A DNA stretch of 64,000 nucleotides, from positions 62,001 through 126,000 of the forward strand of contig NZ_FOSL01000011.1 in the NCBI RefSeq assembly GCF_900114255.1. Reading direction: 5' to 3'. Source of the DNA: Neomesorhizobium albiziae (lineage in GTDB: Bacteria > Pseudomonadota > Alphaproteobacteria > Rhizobiales > Rhizobiaceae). The position numbers and the translations under genes are program-made. Shown piece by piece: positions 19,862 to 29,504 of this stretch (within the stretch, counting starts at the first letter, position 1; every line of letters begins with the position of its first letter). The notes beneath the pieces were generated by a model that made no database searches, was not told where the DNA came from, and saw only the letters and a program-made list of their open reading frames with translations.

Positions 19862-20103
19862 GGCGATCTCCTTTGGCCGCCGCAGGCAAAGGAGAATGCC
19901 TCTCCCGTTCCGGCGTCGCATCAGCTTGGATCGACCGTGTTAACTGTATCGAAATTGACGGAGGGCCACTGGTAGATACATATCATCCATGCGTGTATTT
20001 GACGCAGTCTGCCCGTTGGGCGGGAAAACTTTCCGTACCGATAAACACTTGAAGGCAGGCTGGAACGAAGAATCTTCCTGCCGCTTAGAACCCTTTTTAC
20101 GCC

Positions 20104-20847
20104 TCAGCCAAGCCGCCCCAGCGCCGGGAACGTCTCGAGCAGCCAGTAAGCTGTGGTTTGCACGCCGCCGGTGATGAAGAAGATACCGGCGAGCACCAGC
20201 ATTGCACCGATCACCTTTTCCACCCGCCCCAAATGCATGCGGAAGCGCGACAGGAACCGCATGAAGGCGCCGGAGAAAAGTGCAGCGGCCAGGAACGGGA
20301 TGCCGAGCCCGATCGAATAGGCCGCCAGCAACAAGGCGCCCTCGCCCACCGTTTCGCGGCCGCCGGCAAGCGTCAGGATCGGGCCGAGCACCGGGCCGAT
20401 GCAAGGCGTCCAGCCAAACGCGAAGGCCAGTCCCATGGCATAGGCAGCGGCAGTGCTGGCGGGCTTGCCCTCGGCCTGGAACCGCGCCTCGCGCGACAAA
20501 AGCGGAATGCGCAGTATGCCGAGGAAATTCAGCCCCATCAGGATGATCAGCACACCGGCCGCGATCGCCAGCGGTTCCTGCCAGACGCGCAACAGGCGGC
20601 CGATCGTCGACGCTCCGGCGCCAAGTGCCACGAAAACGGTTGAAAAGCCGAGCACGAAGGCGACCGAGGCGAGGATCAGCGCCTTTTTTGCCCCGGCATC
20701 GACATTCGCCCTTTCGGCCCGGAAATCCTCGACCGAAACGCCTGCCATGTAGCAGAGATAAGGCGGCACCAGCGGCAAGACACATGGCGACAGGAACGAC
20801 AAGGCTCCTGCCCCAACCGCGCTGAGATATCCGACGTCGATGGCCAT
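20104..20847 (-). CDS. ccdA: Cytochrome c biogenesis protein CcdA
   Basis: Inner-membrane thiol reductase that carries reducing equivalents from cytoplasmic thioredoxin to periplasmic proteins for cytochrome c maturation. 247 residues, about six membrane segments, and the two conserved cysteines in LSPCVLPLVPPYL (about residue 22) and GWTPCIGPVLGPIL (about residue 146). No cytochrome c maturation genes are adjacent. Confidence 0.94.
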   Translation of the reverse strand: MAIDVGYLSAVGAGALSFLSPCVLPLVPPYLCYMAGVSVEDFRAERANVDAGAKKALILASVAFVLGFSTVFVALGAGASTIGRLLRVWQEPLAIAAGVLIILMGLNFLGILRIPLLSREARFQAEGKPASTAAAYAMGLAFAFGWTPCIGPVLGPILTLAGGRETVGEGALLLAAYSIGLGIPFLAAALFSGAFMRFLSRFRMHLGRVEKVIGAMLVLAGIFFITGGVQTTAYWLLETFPALGRLG

Positions 20848-21325
20848 GATCTGGATTCGCTAAGCCCCGCAATTGTCGCGACTGCATATAGCCGCGTCGC
20901 GCTGGGCGCTCCAATCACCATTGCGTGGCAAGAAGTCGCTGGCAGGATTTGAGCCCAGCGAACGAAGGAAAGAAAGATTGCCGCCCCCCGGCACAACCTT
21001 TAGACGATACCCGGGAGGAATTGCCTGAATGGCGAGGGTAACCCCGCCTCCTTCCGAGCATCGATCGCGGAGCTACTCGATACAAACGCGATACACAACC
21101 CGTTACACGCGCGTAGTGAACAAATCCTTACCGGATTGCATCAAATCCCCAATTTTGTCATGAGCCTTCAAGGATTCGTCAATGCTTTCCGCTAGCATTG
21201 GCGGCTGGAGCGGAACCTGGCGCGCAGTCTGGTTTCATTGCAGTTTGCAATTGTTCGTGACTTGCTCGCACCACCCGCCCCATGAAGATGGGCTCAATGC
21301 CCGCCCATCGCGTCGAGGAGTATCA
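20848..21325. other. Intergenic space between ccdA and tamA
   Basis: 478 bases between divergent genes. I see no supported gene. It contains a close direct repeat CGATACAAA/CGATACACA around 21079-21097 and a GAGGAG ribosome site just before tamA. It probably holds both promoters, but no consensus pair is convincing. Confidence 0.5.
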
Positions 21326-23254
21326 GTGAAGGTATTGGCGTTGCGGCATTGTTCCCTGCTTATCGGCGTGATTTTCGCGGGCGCGACACTGGTTGCGCCG
21401 TCGCCTGCGACGGCGTTCGAACTGTTCGGCATCCATCTCTGGGGAGAGAAGAAGGCGGACGAAGCGGACGAAACGATCGGCGAGCCGCAGGACTACACCG
21501 TCGACTTCATCGTCACCGGCGAGGAAAGGAACGTCGAGAAGACGCTGAAAGGCGCGTCTGGCCTGTGGACGGACCGGAAAAAGCCGGCCTCCGGCGCCGC
21601 CGGGCTCCTGGCAAAGGCGCGCAGCGATTACAGGCGCCTGCTGGCCGCCCTCTATGGACAGGGCCGCTACGGCGGCACCATCAGCATCCTGGTCGACGGG
21701 CGCGAGGCAGCCGACCTGCCCCCAGACGCCACGGTGGCTGAAACCGCTTCCGTCTCGATCACGGTAAACCCCGGGCCCGTCTTCCTGTTCGACAAGGCCA
21801 GCATCATCAACCGCGCGCCGCCGCCTCAGCGTCGCGACGACAGGGTGCCGCTGCCGGAAGACGAAGGTTTCGCGATGGGCCAGCCGGCGCGTTCCGGCGT
21901 CATTCTGCAGGCGGAAAAGCTCTCCGTCGAAGCATGGCGCGAACAGGGCCACCCCAAGGCGAACATCGCCGACCGGCGGGTGACTGCCGCGCACGACAAC
22001 AACACGGTCGACGCCATCATCGAGGTCGATCCCGGTCGCAAGGCCTATTATGACGATGTCGCCGTTGAAGGCACCGAGCGCATGGACCCGGCGTTCGTCG
22101 CCTGGATGACCGGCCTCAAGCCCGGCCAGGAATACGATCCAGATGATATCGACCGCGCCAACAAGCGCCTGTCGCGGCTCGATGTCTTCCGGGCGTTGCG
22201 CATCCAGGAGGGGGACGTCATAGACCAGAACGGCCGCCTGCCGCTCACTGTCGTGGTGCAGGAACGCAAGCTGCGCCGTTTTGGCGTCGGCGGCAGCTAC
22301 TCCACCCTCGACGGTCTCGGCCTTGAAGCCTACTGGCTGCACCGCAACCTGTTCGGCCGCGCCGAACGTTTGCGCTTCGACGCCAAGGTGGCGAACATCG
22401 GTCAGACGTTCGAGCCCGACGAACTCACCTACCGGGTGGGCGCCACCTTCATCAAGCCTGGGGTCTACACGCCCGACACCGATTTCGAAGCCTCGCTGTT
22501 TGGCGACCGCGAGGTGCTCGATCCCTACACGCGCACCGCCGTCACCGGGCAGCTCGGCTTCAACCACATGTTTTCCGAAGAGCTTTCCGGAAAGCTTTTC
22601 CTCAAGGGCGGTTACGCCCAGTTCGAGGACGACACGTTCGGCACCCGCGACTTCGCCGATATCGGTTTTCTCGGCGGGCTCACCTTCGACAACCGCGACA
22701 ACAAGACCGATGCCACCCAAGGCTACTTCGTCGAGGCCATCGCCGAGCCGTTTTACGAATTCAACTACGGCAACGCGGTCGGCAAACTCACCGCCGAAGG
22801 CCGCACCTATTACGGCTTCGGCAAGGAAAACCCGGTCGTGCTGGCCGGCCGCGTCAAGCTCGGGACCCTGTTCGGCGCGCCGATCTCGGAGACCGCACCT
22901 GACAAGCTGTTCTTCGCCGGCGGTGGTGGGTCGGTGCGCGGTTACGCCTACCGCAACATCGGCGTGGTGACACCGGCTGGCGAAGTCATCGGCGGCCGGT
23001 CGCTGATCGAGGCTTCGGCGGAAATCCGTGCCCGCGTCACCGACGGCATCGGCCTCGTCGCTTTTGTCGACGCCGGTTATGTCGGCGAGGAATCCTTTCC
23101 GGACTTCGCCGAGGATCTGCGTGTCGGCGTCGGCGGCGGCCTGCGTTATTATACCGGCCTCGGTCCGATCAGGCTCGATCTCGCCGTACCGCTAGACCGG
23201 CAGCGCGACGACCCGAGCGTCGCTTTCTACGTTGGAATAGGACAAGCGTTTTGA
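21326..23254 (+). CDS. tamA: Autotransporter assembly complex protein TamA (Omp85 family)
   Basis: Outer-membrane barrel protein that with TamB helps insert and assemble outer-membrane proteins. 642 residues: signal peptide ending near SPATAFE, N-terminal POTRA-type repeats, and a C-terminal bacterial surface antigen barrel with GGGGSVRGYAYRNIG and RLDLAVPLDRQ, ending in the aromatic VGIGQAF. I start at the GTG at 21326 because GAGGAG lies five bases before it and the signal peptide begins there; the upstream ATG at 21182 gives an unusual leader. Its stop overlaps the tamB start by three bases. Confidence 0.93.
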   Translation: MKVLALRHCSLLIGVIFAGATLVAPSPATAFELFGIHLWGEKKADEADETIGEPQDYTVDFIVTGEERNVEKTLKGASGLWTDRKKPASGAAGLLAKARSDYRRLLAALYGQGRYGGTISILVDGREAADLPPDATVAETASVSITVNPGPVFLFDKASIINRAPPPQRRDDRVPLPEDEGFAMGQPARSGVILQAEKLSVEAWREQGHPKANIADRRVTAAHDNNTVDAIIEVDPGRKAYYDDVAVEGTERMDPAFVAWMTGLKPGQEYDPDDIDRANKRLSRLDVFRALRIQEGDVIDQNGRLPLTVVVQERKLRRFGVGGSYSTLDGLGLEAYWLHRNLFGRAERLRFDAKVANIGQTFEPDELTYRVGATFIKPGVYTPDTDFEASLFGDREVLDPYTRTAVTGQLGFNHMFSEELSGKLFLKGGYAQFEDDTFGTRDFADIGFLGGLTFDNRDNKTDATQGYFVEAIAEPFYEFNYGNAVGKLTAEGRTYYGFGKENPVVLAGRVKLGTLFGAPISETAPDKLFFAGGGGSVRGYAYRNIGVVTPAGEVIGGRSLIEASAEIRARVTDGIGLVAFVDAGYVGEESFPDFAEDLRVGVGGGLRYYTGLGPIRLDLAVPLDRQRDDPSVAFYVGIGQAF

Positions 23255-26200
23255 CCCGCATCCTCTTCGCCCTCGCTCTTTTCATTCTGGCGCTGCCCGC
23301 CCTCGCGCAGGAAACGGCCGACGAGGAGCGTTCCTATTTCGTTGGCTTCGTCGAAAACCAGCTGTCGACCCCGAACAGGCAGATCAGGATCTCCGGCATC
23401 CAGGGCGTGTTGTCATCCAACGCAACCATCGGCCTGATCACCATAGCCGACCGCGAAGGCATTTGGCTGCGCATCGCCAACGCCCGCATCGTCTGGACCC
23501 GTTCAGCGCTGCTGTTGGGGCGACTCGACATCGACACGCTTGCGGCCGACAGCATCGAGGTGCTGCGCAAGCCGCTGCCGGAAGAAGGCCTGCCCGCGCC
23601 GGAATCCGGCAGTTTCAAGCTTCCCGAACTGCCGCTTTCGATCACGCTGGGCAATCTGGAGGTGGCGCGCGTCACATTCGGCGAAGGCGTCTTCGGGCTG
23701 GCCTCCGAGATCGGCGTCACCGGCCGCCTGCGGCTGGCGGACGGCTCGCTTGATACCGCGCTGAATGTGACCCGTCTCGACGGTCCGGGCGGCCAGATGG
23801 GATTGACCGCCACTTACGCCAACGCCACCCAGAATCTCGACCTCGATTTCACCCTGTCCGAGCCTGCCGACGGTATCATCGCCAATCTGCTTGGCATCGA
23901 AGGCCGTCCGCCAGTGGCGCTGGCGCTGAAGGGGTCGGGCCCGCTTTCCAACCTCGACCTCGGCCTGACGCTCGATGCAAATGCGGAAAGGGTGCTGACC
24001 GGCACCACCCAGATACGCCGGCAGGGTGACGGATACGGGTTTTCGACCAATCTCGAAGGCCCGATCGCCAAAATCATCCCCGCGCAGTTCCGCGCCTTCT
24101 TCGGTGCTGAGACCACGCTGGTCGCGAACGGCCTGGTCCGCGACGCCGGCGGCTTCCTGCTCGACAACCTCGCCCTGAAGAGCGCAGCACTCACCATCGA
24201 TGCCGCTGCGGAGACAGCCACGGACGGTTTCCTGCAACGCCTCAAGCTCAATGCCGTGATCGACGACGCGACTGCGGAAACGGTGCTGCTGCCGGTGCCC
24301 GGCGGCGAAACGACCGTCGAGCGTGCCGCCCTCTCCCTCACCTTTGGCGAAACAGCCTCGGAGGAATGGAGCGGCGCCATCGATATCGACAAGCTGACGA
24401 CGGGCACATTCGGTTCCGACAAGGTCGCCATCGCGCTGGGCGGCCTTGCCCGCAATCTTTCTCAGCCGGCGAGCCGCCAGATCACGTTCAAGGCCGATGG
24501 CAGCGCATCCGGCATCGTCGCCGATCGGGCCGACGTTCAAAAGGCGCTTGGCGACCGCATCGCCCTCGACATCGAGGGCGCCTGGAACGCTGGCCAACCA
24601 GTCAAGCTCGCCAGGGCGCTGCTGGCCGGCAATGGGCTGAGCGTCTCGCTTGCCGGCGACATTGCCGCACTCGCCTTCAAGGGCGACATCGCGGTTGATG
24701 CGGCAAGCATCGCGCCATTCTCCGACCTCGCCGGACGCGAGCTCGCCGGCGCCATGAAACTCAAGGCAAATGGCGAGGTAAAGCCGGTCGGCGGCGCTTT
24801 CGACCTGACCCTGGACAGCACCGCGACCGAGCTCAGGATCGACAACAAGGCCGCCGACAATGTGCTGGAGGGCGAAACCCGTATCACCGGCCGCGTCGCC
24901 CGCGGCGAGATGGGCCTGGTCGCCGACAAACTACGCGTCTTCAACAACCAGGTCGACCTCACCGCCGATGGCACCTACGCCACCGGCGCCGCCGATTTCA
25001 ATCTGGACCTGGCGCTCGCCGACCTCGCGCTGCTGTCCGAGCAGGCCTCCGGCCGGCTGACCGCCAAGGGCCGTGCGTCGGGCGCCGACGGCCTGATCGG
25101 ATTGACCTTCGGCGCCGACATCGCCAGCGGCACGCTGGTCGGCAAGAACCTCAGCAATGCCGCCCTGGGCTTCGAAGGCACGCTGCAGAACAACGACCTC
25201 AACGGCCAGGTAACCGGCAGCGCGTTCCTCGAACGCGTCAAGGTCAGCCTCGCCTCGGCAATCGCTGTCACCGAAAACGAACGCCGGCTTGGCGATCTCG
25301 ATTTTTCGGCCGGCGCCACACGCATCACCGGCGATGTCACCCAGGCCAGGGAAGGCCAGCTGACCGGTCAGCTGCAGCTGAAATCAGCCGATATTTCCAC
25401 CGCCGCAGCCCTTGCCCTGGTCAATGCCAAGGGCGCGGTGGAGGCGACGATCGACCTTGCGGCAGATGGCCTGATCCAGAACGCCGACGTCACCGCCACG
25501 GTCACCGGCTTCGAAATGGATGCTGTCAGGCTCGGCAAGGCCGATTTGCAGGCAAAGATTTCCGACCTCTTCAAGGTGCCGGCCATCGATGGCTCGATGT
25601 CGGCGACCGATCTGTCGGCGGGCGGCATCGACATTGCGACAATGCAGGCAACCGCAGTGAAAAATGGCGACACCACCGGCTTCGTCGCCGACGCGTCGCT
25701 GAAGAACGGCACCAAAACCTCTGTGAAGGGCGCACTGAGCCCGGTCGAAGGCGGCTACCGCGTCGGTCTCGGAAATCTCGATGTGACGCAGGGCCAGCTT
25801 TCCGCCCGCCTGGTGCAGCCTGCAGCCATCACCATACGCGGCCAGAACCTGGCGATCGACAATCTCGCCATGGATGTCGGCGGCGGTCGCATCACCGCAT
25901 CCGGAAAGGTCGAGGATACGCTTGATCTCAATGTCGCGATAAAGGCGCTGCCCCTGGCGATCGCCAACACCATCAAGCCCGACCTCAGGTTGGGCGGCAC
26001 GCTGGACGGCTCCGCCAAAATAGGCGGTACACGCGCCAGGCCGGATATCAACTTCAACATTCAGGGAAGGCAGCTGGCCGCGGCGGCACTCAGCCAGTCG
26101 GGGTTGAGGTCGATTTCCGTCGACGCCAGGGGAACTTCCTCGACCAGCCGCCTCAACCTCGATGCAACCGTCACCAGCCCGGAGGGATTGCGCGCCAGGC

Positions 26201-27849
26201 TGTCGGGCGGCGTGCCCCTCGACGATGGCAATCTGGCGCTAGATGTCGCCCTCGAGGCGTTCCCACTCGCTGTTTTGAACGCAGTCGCTCCCGGCCAGAA
26301 CCTTGGCGGCAATCTTTCCGGCTCCGCCAAGGTCACCGGCAGGCTTGCCGATCCCGGCGCGTCGTTCCAGCTGCGCGCCGCAGGCGTCAGGGCGGCACCC
26401 CTAGAAGCCGCCGGCGTCGCACCGCTCGATGTCGCGGCCACCGGCCGCTACGGCGGCAGGGTGCTCGATCTTTCGTCGGCAACTGTCAACGGCCCGCAAG
26501 GCCTGACCGTCTCGGCGAGCGGCCGCGTGCCGCTTGCCGGCGACGGCATCGGCGTCACCATCAACGGCGAGGCCCCGCTGTCGCTTGCCAACCGTTTTCT
26601 GGCCGAGCGCGGCGCCCAGGTTTCGGGCACGTTGAAACTCAGCGCCAATGTTTCCGGCAACCTGAGGAAGCCGTCGATACGCGGCATGTTCTCAACGGTT
26701 GGTGCCGGCTTCGTCGATCCGGAGACCAACGTGCAGTTGCGCGACATCGCGGTGATGGCGAGCATCGACGGCGAAACCGTGACGCTCCGCAACGTCTCGG
26801 CAGCTCTCGCCTCCGGCGGCAGGATCGGGGCCTCCGGCACCATTTCGACAAACGCTGCAGCCGGTTTCCCCGCCAACATCCGCATCACCCTCGACAAGGC
26901 CAGATATGCGGACGGCAACATGGTCGTGGCCACGGTGGATGGCGCCCTTGCGATAACCGGCGCCCTCACCCGCGATCCGCTCCTCAGCGGCACGATCGAC
27001 GTGGACCGCGCCGAAATCCTGGTGCCCGACAGTCTTGGCGGGGCCGCCGCCGCCATCGACGTCAAGCATATCGACGCGCCGAGGGGCGTGGTGGCAACGC
27101 TGAAGCGCGCCAAGGCCAACGACGGCACGCCAACGCCGAGCGCGCGGCCGAGCGTCGTCAGGCTCGACGTCACGGTCAACGCGCCGCGCCGCATCTTCGT
27201 TCGCGGCCGCGGCCTCGACGCCGAACTTGGTGGCTCCGTGCGCCTTACCGGCCCTGTCACCGATATCCAGCCGGTCGGGGGCTTCCAGATGATCCGCGGG
27301 CGGCTCTCGATCCTCAGCCAACGCATCACCTTCGACGAAGGCACGGTTACGCTGGTCGGCGACCTCGACCCGTTCCTGAACTTCGTCGCCCGCTCGCCCG
27401 GCCAGGACATCACCGTTTTCATCACTGTCAGCGGCCGCGTCTCCGACCTCAAAGTGGAATTCTCCTCGCAACCCGAGTTGCCGCAGGACGAGGTGCTCGC
27501 CCGCCTGATCTTCAATCGCGGCATCAACGAACTGTCGCCCATCCAGATCGCCCAACTCGCCGCGGCCGCCGCCGAGCTTGCGGGCGGCGGCAACACGTCG
27601 CTGCTCGGCAACCTGCGCGCCGCAACGGGCCTCGACGATCTCGATGTCGTCACCGACAGCGAGGGCAACGCGGCTGTGCGCGCCGGGCGCTACATCAGCG
27701 ACAATGTCTATCTCGGCGTCGAGGCCGGCGCGGGCGGCTCGACCAAGGGCACCATCAACCTCGACGTCACCGACAATCTGAAGGCGCGCGGCTCGGTAGG
27801 CTCCGACGGCGATACTGGCCTCGGCATCTTTTACGAGAAAGATTACTGA
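23251..27849 (+). CDS. tamB: Translocation and assembly module protein TamB
   Basis: Very long (1532 residues) inner-membrane anchored periplasmic protein with an N-terminal signal anchor (ILFALALFILALPALA), extended beta-helical AsmA-like repeats throughout, and the C-terminal DUF490 domain (RLIFNRGINELSPIQIAQLA) ending GLGIFYEKDY. It bridges the periplasm, probably as a lipid-conducting groove, and partners with TamA. The TTG start overlaps the TGA of tamA, so translation is coupled. The 3'-terminal 30 bases recur in diverged form at 28922-28951. Confidence 0.95.
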   Translation: MTRILFALALFILALPALAQETADEERSYFVGFVENQLSTPNRQIRISGIQGVLSSNATIGLITIADREGIWLRIANARIVWTRSALLLGRLDIDTLAADSIEVLRKPLPEEGLPAPESGSFKLPELPLSITLGNLEVARVTFGEGVFGLASEIGVTGRLRLADGSLDTALNVTRLDGPGGQMGLTATYANATQNLDLDFTLSEPADGIIANLLGIEGRPPVALALKGSGPLSNLDLGLTLDANAERVLTGTTQIRRQGDGYGFSTNLEGPIAKIIPAQFRAFFGAETTLVANGLVRDAGGFLLDNLALKSAALTIDAAAETATDGFLQRLKLNAVIDDATAETVLLPVPGGETTVERAALSLTFGETASEEWSGAIDIDKLTTGTFGSDKVAIALGGLARNLSQPASRQITFKADGSASGIVADRADVQKALGDRIALDIEGAWNAGQPVKLARALLAGNGLSVSLAGDIAALAFKGDIAVDAASIAPFSDLAGRELAGAMKLKANGEVKPVGGAFDLTLDSTATELRIDNKAADNVLEGETRITGRVARGEMGLVADKLRVFNNQVDLTADGTYATGAADFNLDLALADLALLSEQASGRLTAKGRASGADGLIGLTFGADIASGTLVGKNLSNAALGFEGTLQNNDLNGQVTGSAFLERVKVSLASAIAVTENERRLGDLDFSAGATRITGDVTQAREGQLTGQLQLKSADISTAAALALVNAKGAVEATIDLAADGLIQNADVTATVTGFEMDAVRLGKADLQAKISDLFKVPAIDGSMSATDLSAGGIDIATMQATAVKNGDTTGFVADASLKNGTKTSVKGALSPVEGGYRVGLGNLDVTQGQLSARLVQPAAITIRGQNLAIDNLAMDVGGGRITASGKVEDTLDLNVAIKALPLAIANTIKPDLRLGGTLDGSAKIGGTRARPDINFNIQGRQLAAAALSQSGLRSISVDARGTSSTSRLNLDATVTSPEGLRARLSGGVPLDDGNLALDVALEAFPLAVLNAVAPGQNLGGNLSGSAKVTGRLADPGASFQLRAAGVRAAPLEAAGVAPLDVAATGRYGGRVLDLSSATVNGPQGLTVSASGRVPLAGDGIGVTINGEAPLSLANRFLAERGAQVSGTLKLSANVSGNLRKPSIRGMFSTVGAGFVDPETNVQLRDIAVMASIDGETVTLRNVSAALASGGRIGASGTISTNAAAGFPANIRITLDKARYADGNMVVATVDGALAITGALTRDPLLSGTIDVDRAEILVPDSLGGAAAAIDVKHIDAPRGVVATLKRAKANDGTPTPSARPSVVRLDVTVNAPRRIFVRGRGLDAELGGSVRLTGPVTDIQPVGGFQMIRGRLSILSQRITFDEGTVTLVGDLDPFLNFVARSPGQDITVFITVSGRVSDLKVEFSSQPELPQDEVLARLIFNRGINELSPIQIAQLAAAAAELAGGGNTSLLGNLRAATGLDDLDVVTDSEGNAAVRAGRYISDNVYLGVEAGAGGSTKGTINLDVTDNLKARGSVGSDGDTGLGIFYEKDY

Positions 27850-28212
27850 CGGCGCAAAAGCGGCGTCACCCAGCAGGGCTCGTTCCTGCGGCGCTTGATG
27901 TTTCCCGTCGACAATGATCGGCGTGTGCTAGGCGAACAAGACTTCCCATGGCAAATGCGCATAAGGCGCTCGGTAGAATCCTCCAGGAATTATGGGAGAT
28001 AACCTGATGTTCCTGCCTGCATCGGTATTCTAGCCTTTCGCTCGCGGTCGCGCCGGCGAGACCGCCGATGTCGGCCTCGACGCGGTCGTCGACGATTGTG
28101 ATCGTTGGGACAACGCGTGCAAAGGAGCCATCAACTGGATCAAATCAGCAAGAGGGTCGACGCCTGACAGTAAACGAACCGGCTCCCGTCCGGGGCCACG
28201 CAGGAGTCGGTC
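27850..28212. other. Intergenic segment after tamB
   Basis: 363 bases with no supported gene. It begins with the tamB 3' flank (GGCGC shared with the downstream partial copy) and then enters sequence unlike the backbone. An AGGAG site at its end belongs to the next gene. Confidence 0.5.
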
Positions 28213-28914
28213 ATGTCAAATCGAGGTAGAGGGGTCAGGACCATGCATGCGGCGTGCAAAAATAGGAAACCCAGACGGTCGAAGCTCGCAGTCTCCATAG
28301 CCATTCTGGTAGGCAGCTTGCCTCTGGGGCAGGCTGCTGCCGACGATCTCAGACTGACGGGTTTCCCCTCGCTTGTGTTGTCCGGTCTGGCGGCAGATGC
28401 GCAACAACTCCCGATGCGCGGGCCTTTTGACAACACGATAAAGGCGGACACGCTCGACATCGTTCTTGAGAAGACGACGCTCGACGAAGTCGTGGCCCAG
28501 TTTGGCGGAACCATCCACAACCGTGGAAACGACGCGGCCCCCGTCAGTTGGCTCTGCTACGAGGTCAAGATTGGCGATCGCTACAATCGCCAGTGGTTCA
28601 TTTCGGACGGTCGCGGCGCTGAGGGCAAGGGTGTCCTCACCACGATCGCCGGTGACGAAGGTGACGCGGCGCAGTCGGGATGCGAAGTCGGTCCCGAGAC
28701 ATTGTCCCACTGGACTTTGCCGGTGCCCAGTCTCGACGGCGGCGAAAAAGACCTCGTCGCCACGTTTGGAGCGGCGACATCGGATGGCATTATTCGCTAC
28801 ACGCACAACGTCCAGCCCGATGCGGACGGGAAAGGCAAGCTCCAATCTCTCGTTTACCGCCTTAAAGATGGACAGATCGACGGCGTGGCTCTCAGCCAAT
28901 ACACCCTGAGATAG
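28213..28914 (+). CDS. Secreted protein of unknown function
   Basis: 233 residues. The N-terminus has a basic region (KNRKPRRSK) and a hydrophobic core (LAVSIAILVGSLPLG) ending QAAADD, so export is likely. The mature part has two cysteines (WLCYEVK and SGCEVG), probably one disulfide, and no family I recognise; TLDEVVAQFGGTIHNRGND and the paired strands that follow suggest a small alpha/beta fold. AGGAG is seven bases before the ATG. It lies alone between tamB and a degenerate second tamB 3' end, which suggests later insertion of this segment. Confidence 0.6.
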   Translation: MSNRGRGVRTMHAACKNRKPRRSKLAVSIAILVGSLPLGQAAADDLRLTGFPSLVLSGLAADAQQLPMRGPFDNTIKADTLDIVLEKTTLDEVVAQFGGTIHNRGNDAAPVSWLCYEVKIGDRYNRQWFISDGRGAEGKGVLTTIAGDEGDAAQSGCEVGPETLSHWTLPVPSLDGGEKDLVATFGAATSDGIIRYTHNVQPDADGKGKLQSLVYRLKDGQIDGVALSQYTLR

Positions 28915-28921
28915 CCGCAAG

Positions 28922-28951
28922 CTCGGCGTCTTCTACAAGAAAAACTGCTGA
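28922..28951 (+). pseudogene. Diverged second copy of the tamB 3' end
   Basis: These 30 bases translate to LGVFYKKNC plus TGA and match the true tamB terminus at 27820-27849 (LGIFYEKDY plus TGA) at 24 of 30 positions; the following five bases CGGCG also agree. The remnant has no start and is cut off upstream by the unknown gene. Chance in-frame agreement including the stop is unlikely, but the stretch is short. Confidence 0.55.
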
Positions 28952-29037
28952 CGGCGCTGGAAGGGCATCACGGGCGCAATTCCGGAAATGCCACGACTGC
29001 GAAAACCTTGAATCTGTCGCGCCGTCCCGTATCGCCC

Positions 29038-29220
29038 TCAGTTGGGAGCGACCGTGGCGGTATCGCCCGGCGTGGCCGGCGCCTTGCACGGCGGCTCACC
29101 TTTGAATTCCCGTGCGAGGCAACCGTATTTGTCGAACAGTTTGCCGCTCTCCCGGGCCGCGCTGGCCGCGCCACAGCCGGCGACGGTCAAGCCGACAAGC
29201 ATGACCACGGCAGTTTTCAC
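29038..29220 (-). CDS. Small putative lipoprotein
   Basis: 60 residues starting at a GTG: MKTAVVMLVGLTVAGCG, a compact type II signal with lipobox VAGC (Cys16). The mature part has two more cysteines (KYGCLAREF, EPPCKAP) and a Pro/Thr-rich tail. I do not recognise the family. The ribosome site is weak (GGGGATC about ten bases upstream), and a longer frame from 29286 is open, so the gene is plausible rather than certain. Confidence 0.5.
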   Translation of the reverse strand: MKTAVVMLVGLTVAGCGAASAARESGKLFDKYGCLAREFKGEPPCKAPATPGDTATVAPN

Positions 29221-29504
29221 GATAACGGCTGATCCCCGCGCAAAATTGCGGCGATCACCGCGCCGCTCGTGAGGCGAATCCGACATATGTTGCCCCCACC
29301 ATGCCCTGGCGGCTTTCTCGAATCGTCAATTTGACGGTCCAGCTCGATTCGGTCTGACATCTTCGCAATTCCGTCGATTGCCGTATAGGTCGAGCGTCTC
29401 AGCCAGATATTCATAGTTCGCGCCAGACGCGCCTACGATGGGCTTTTACTCGACCATGCAAGAATGCATGACGCGCCTCGAAGCCCTTTCCTAGCCGGAA
29501 CCGC

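Noticed and set aside
29287-29504. Short frames between the lipoprotein candidate and the sulfatase 3' end
   Set aside because: No ribosome site, no hydrophobic or conserved segment; treated as non-coding.
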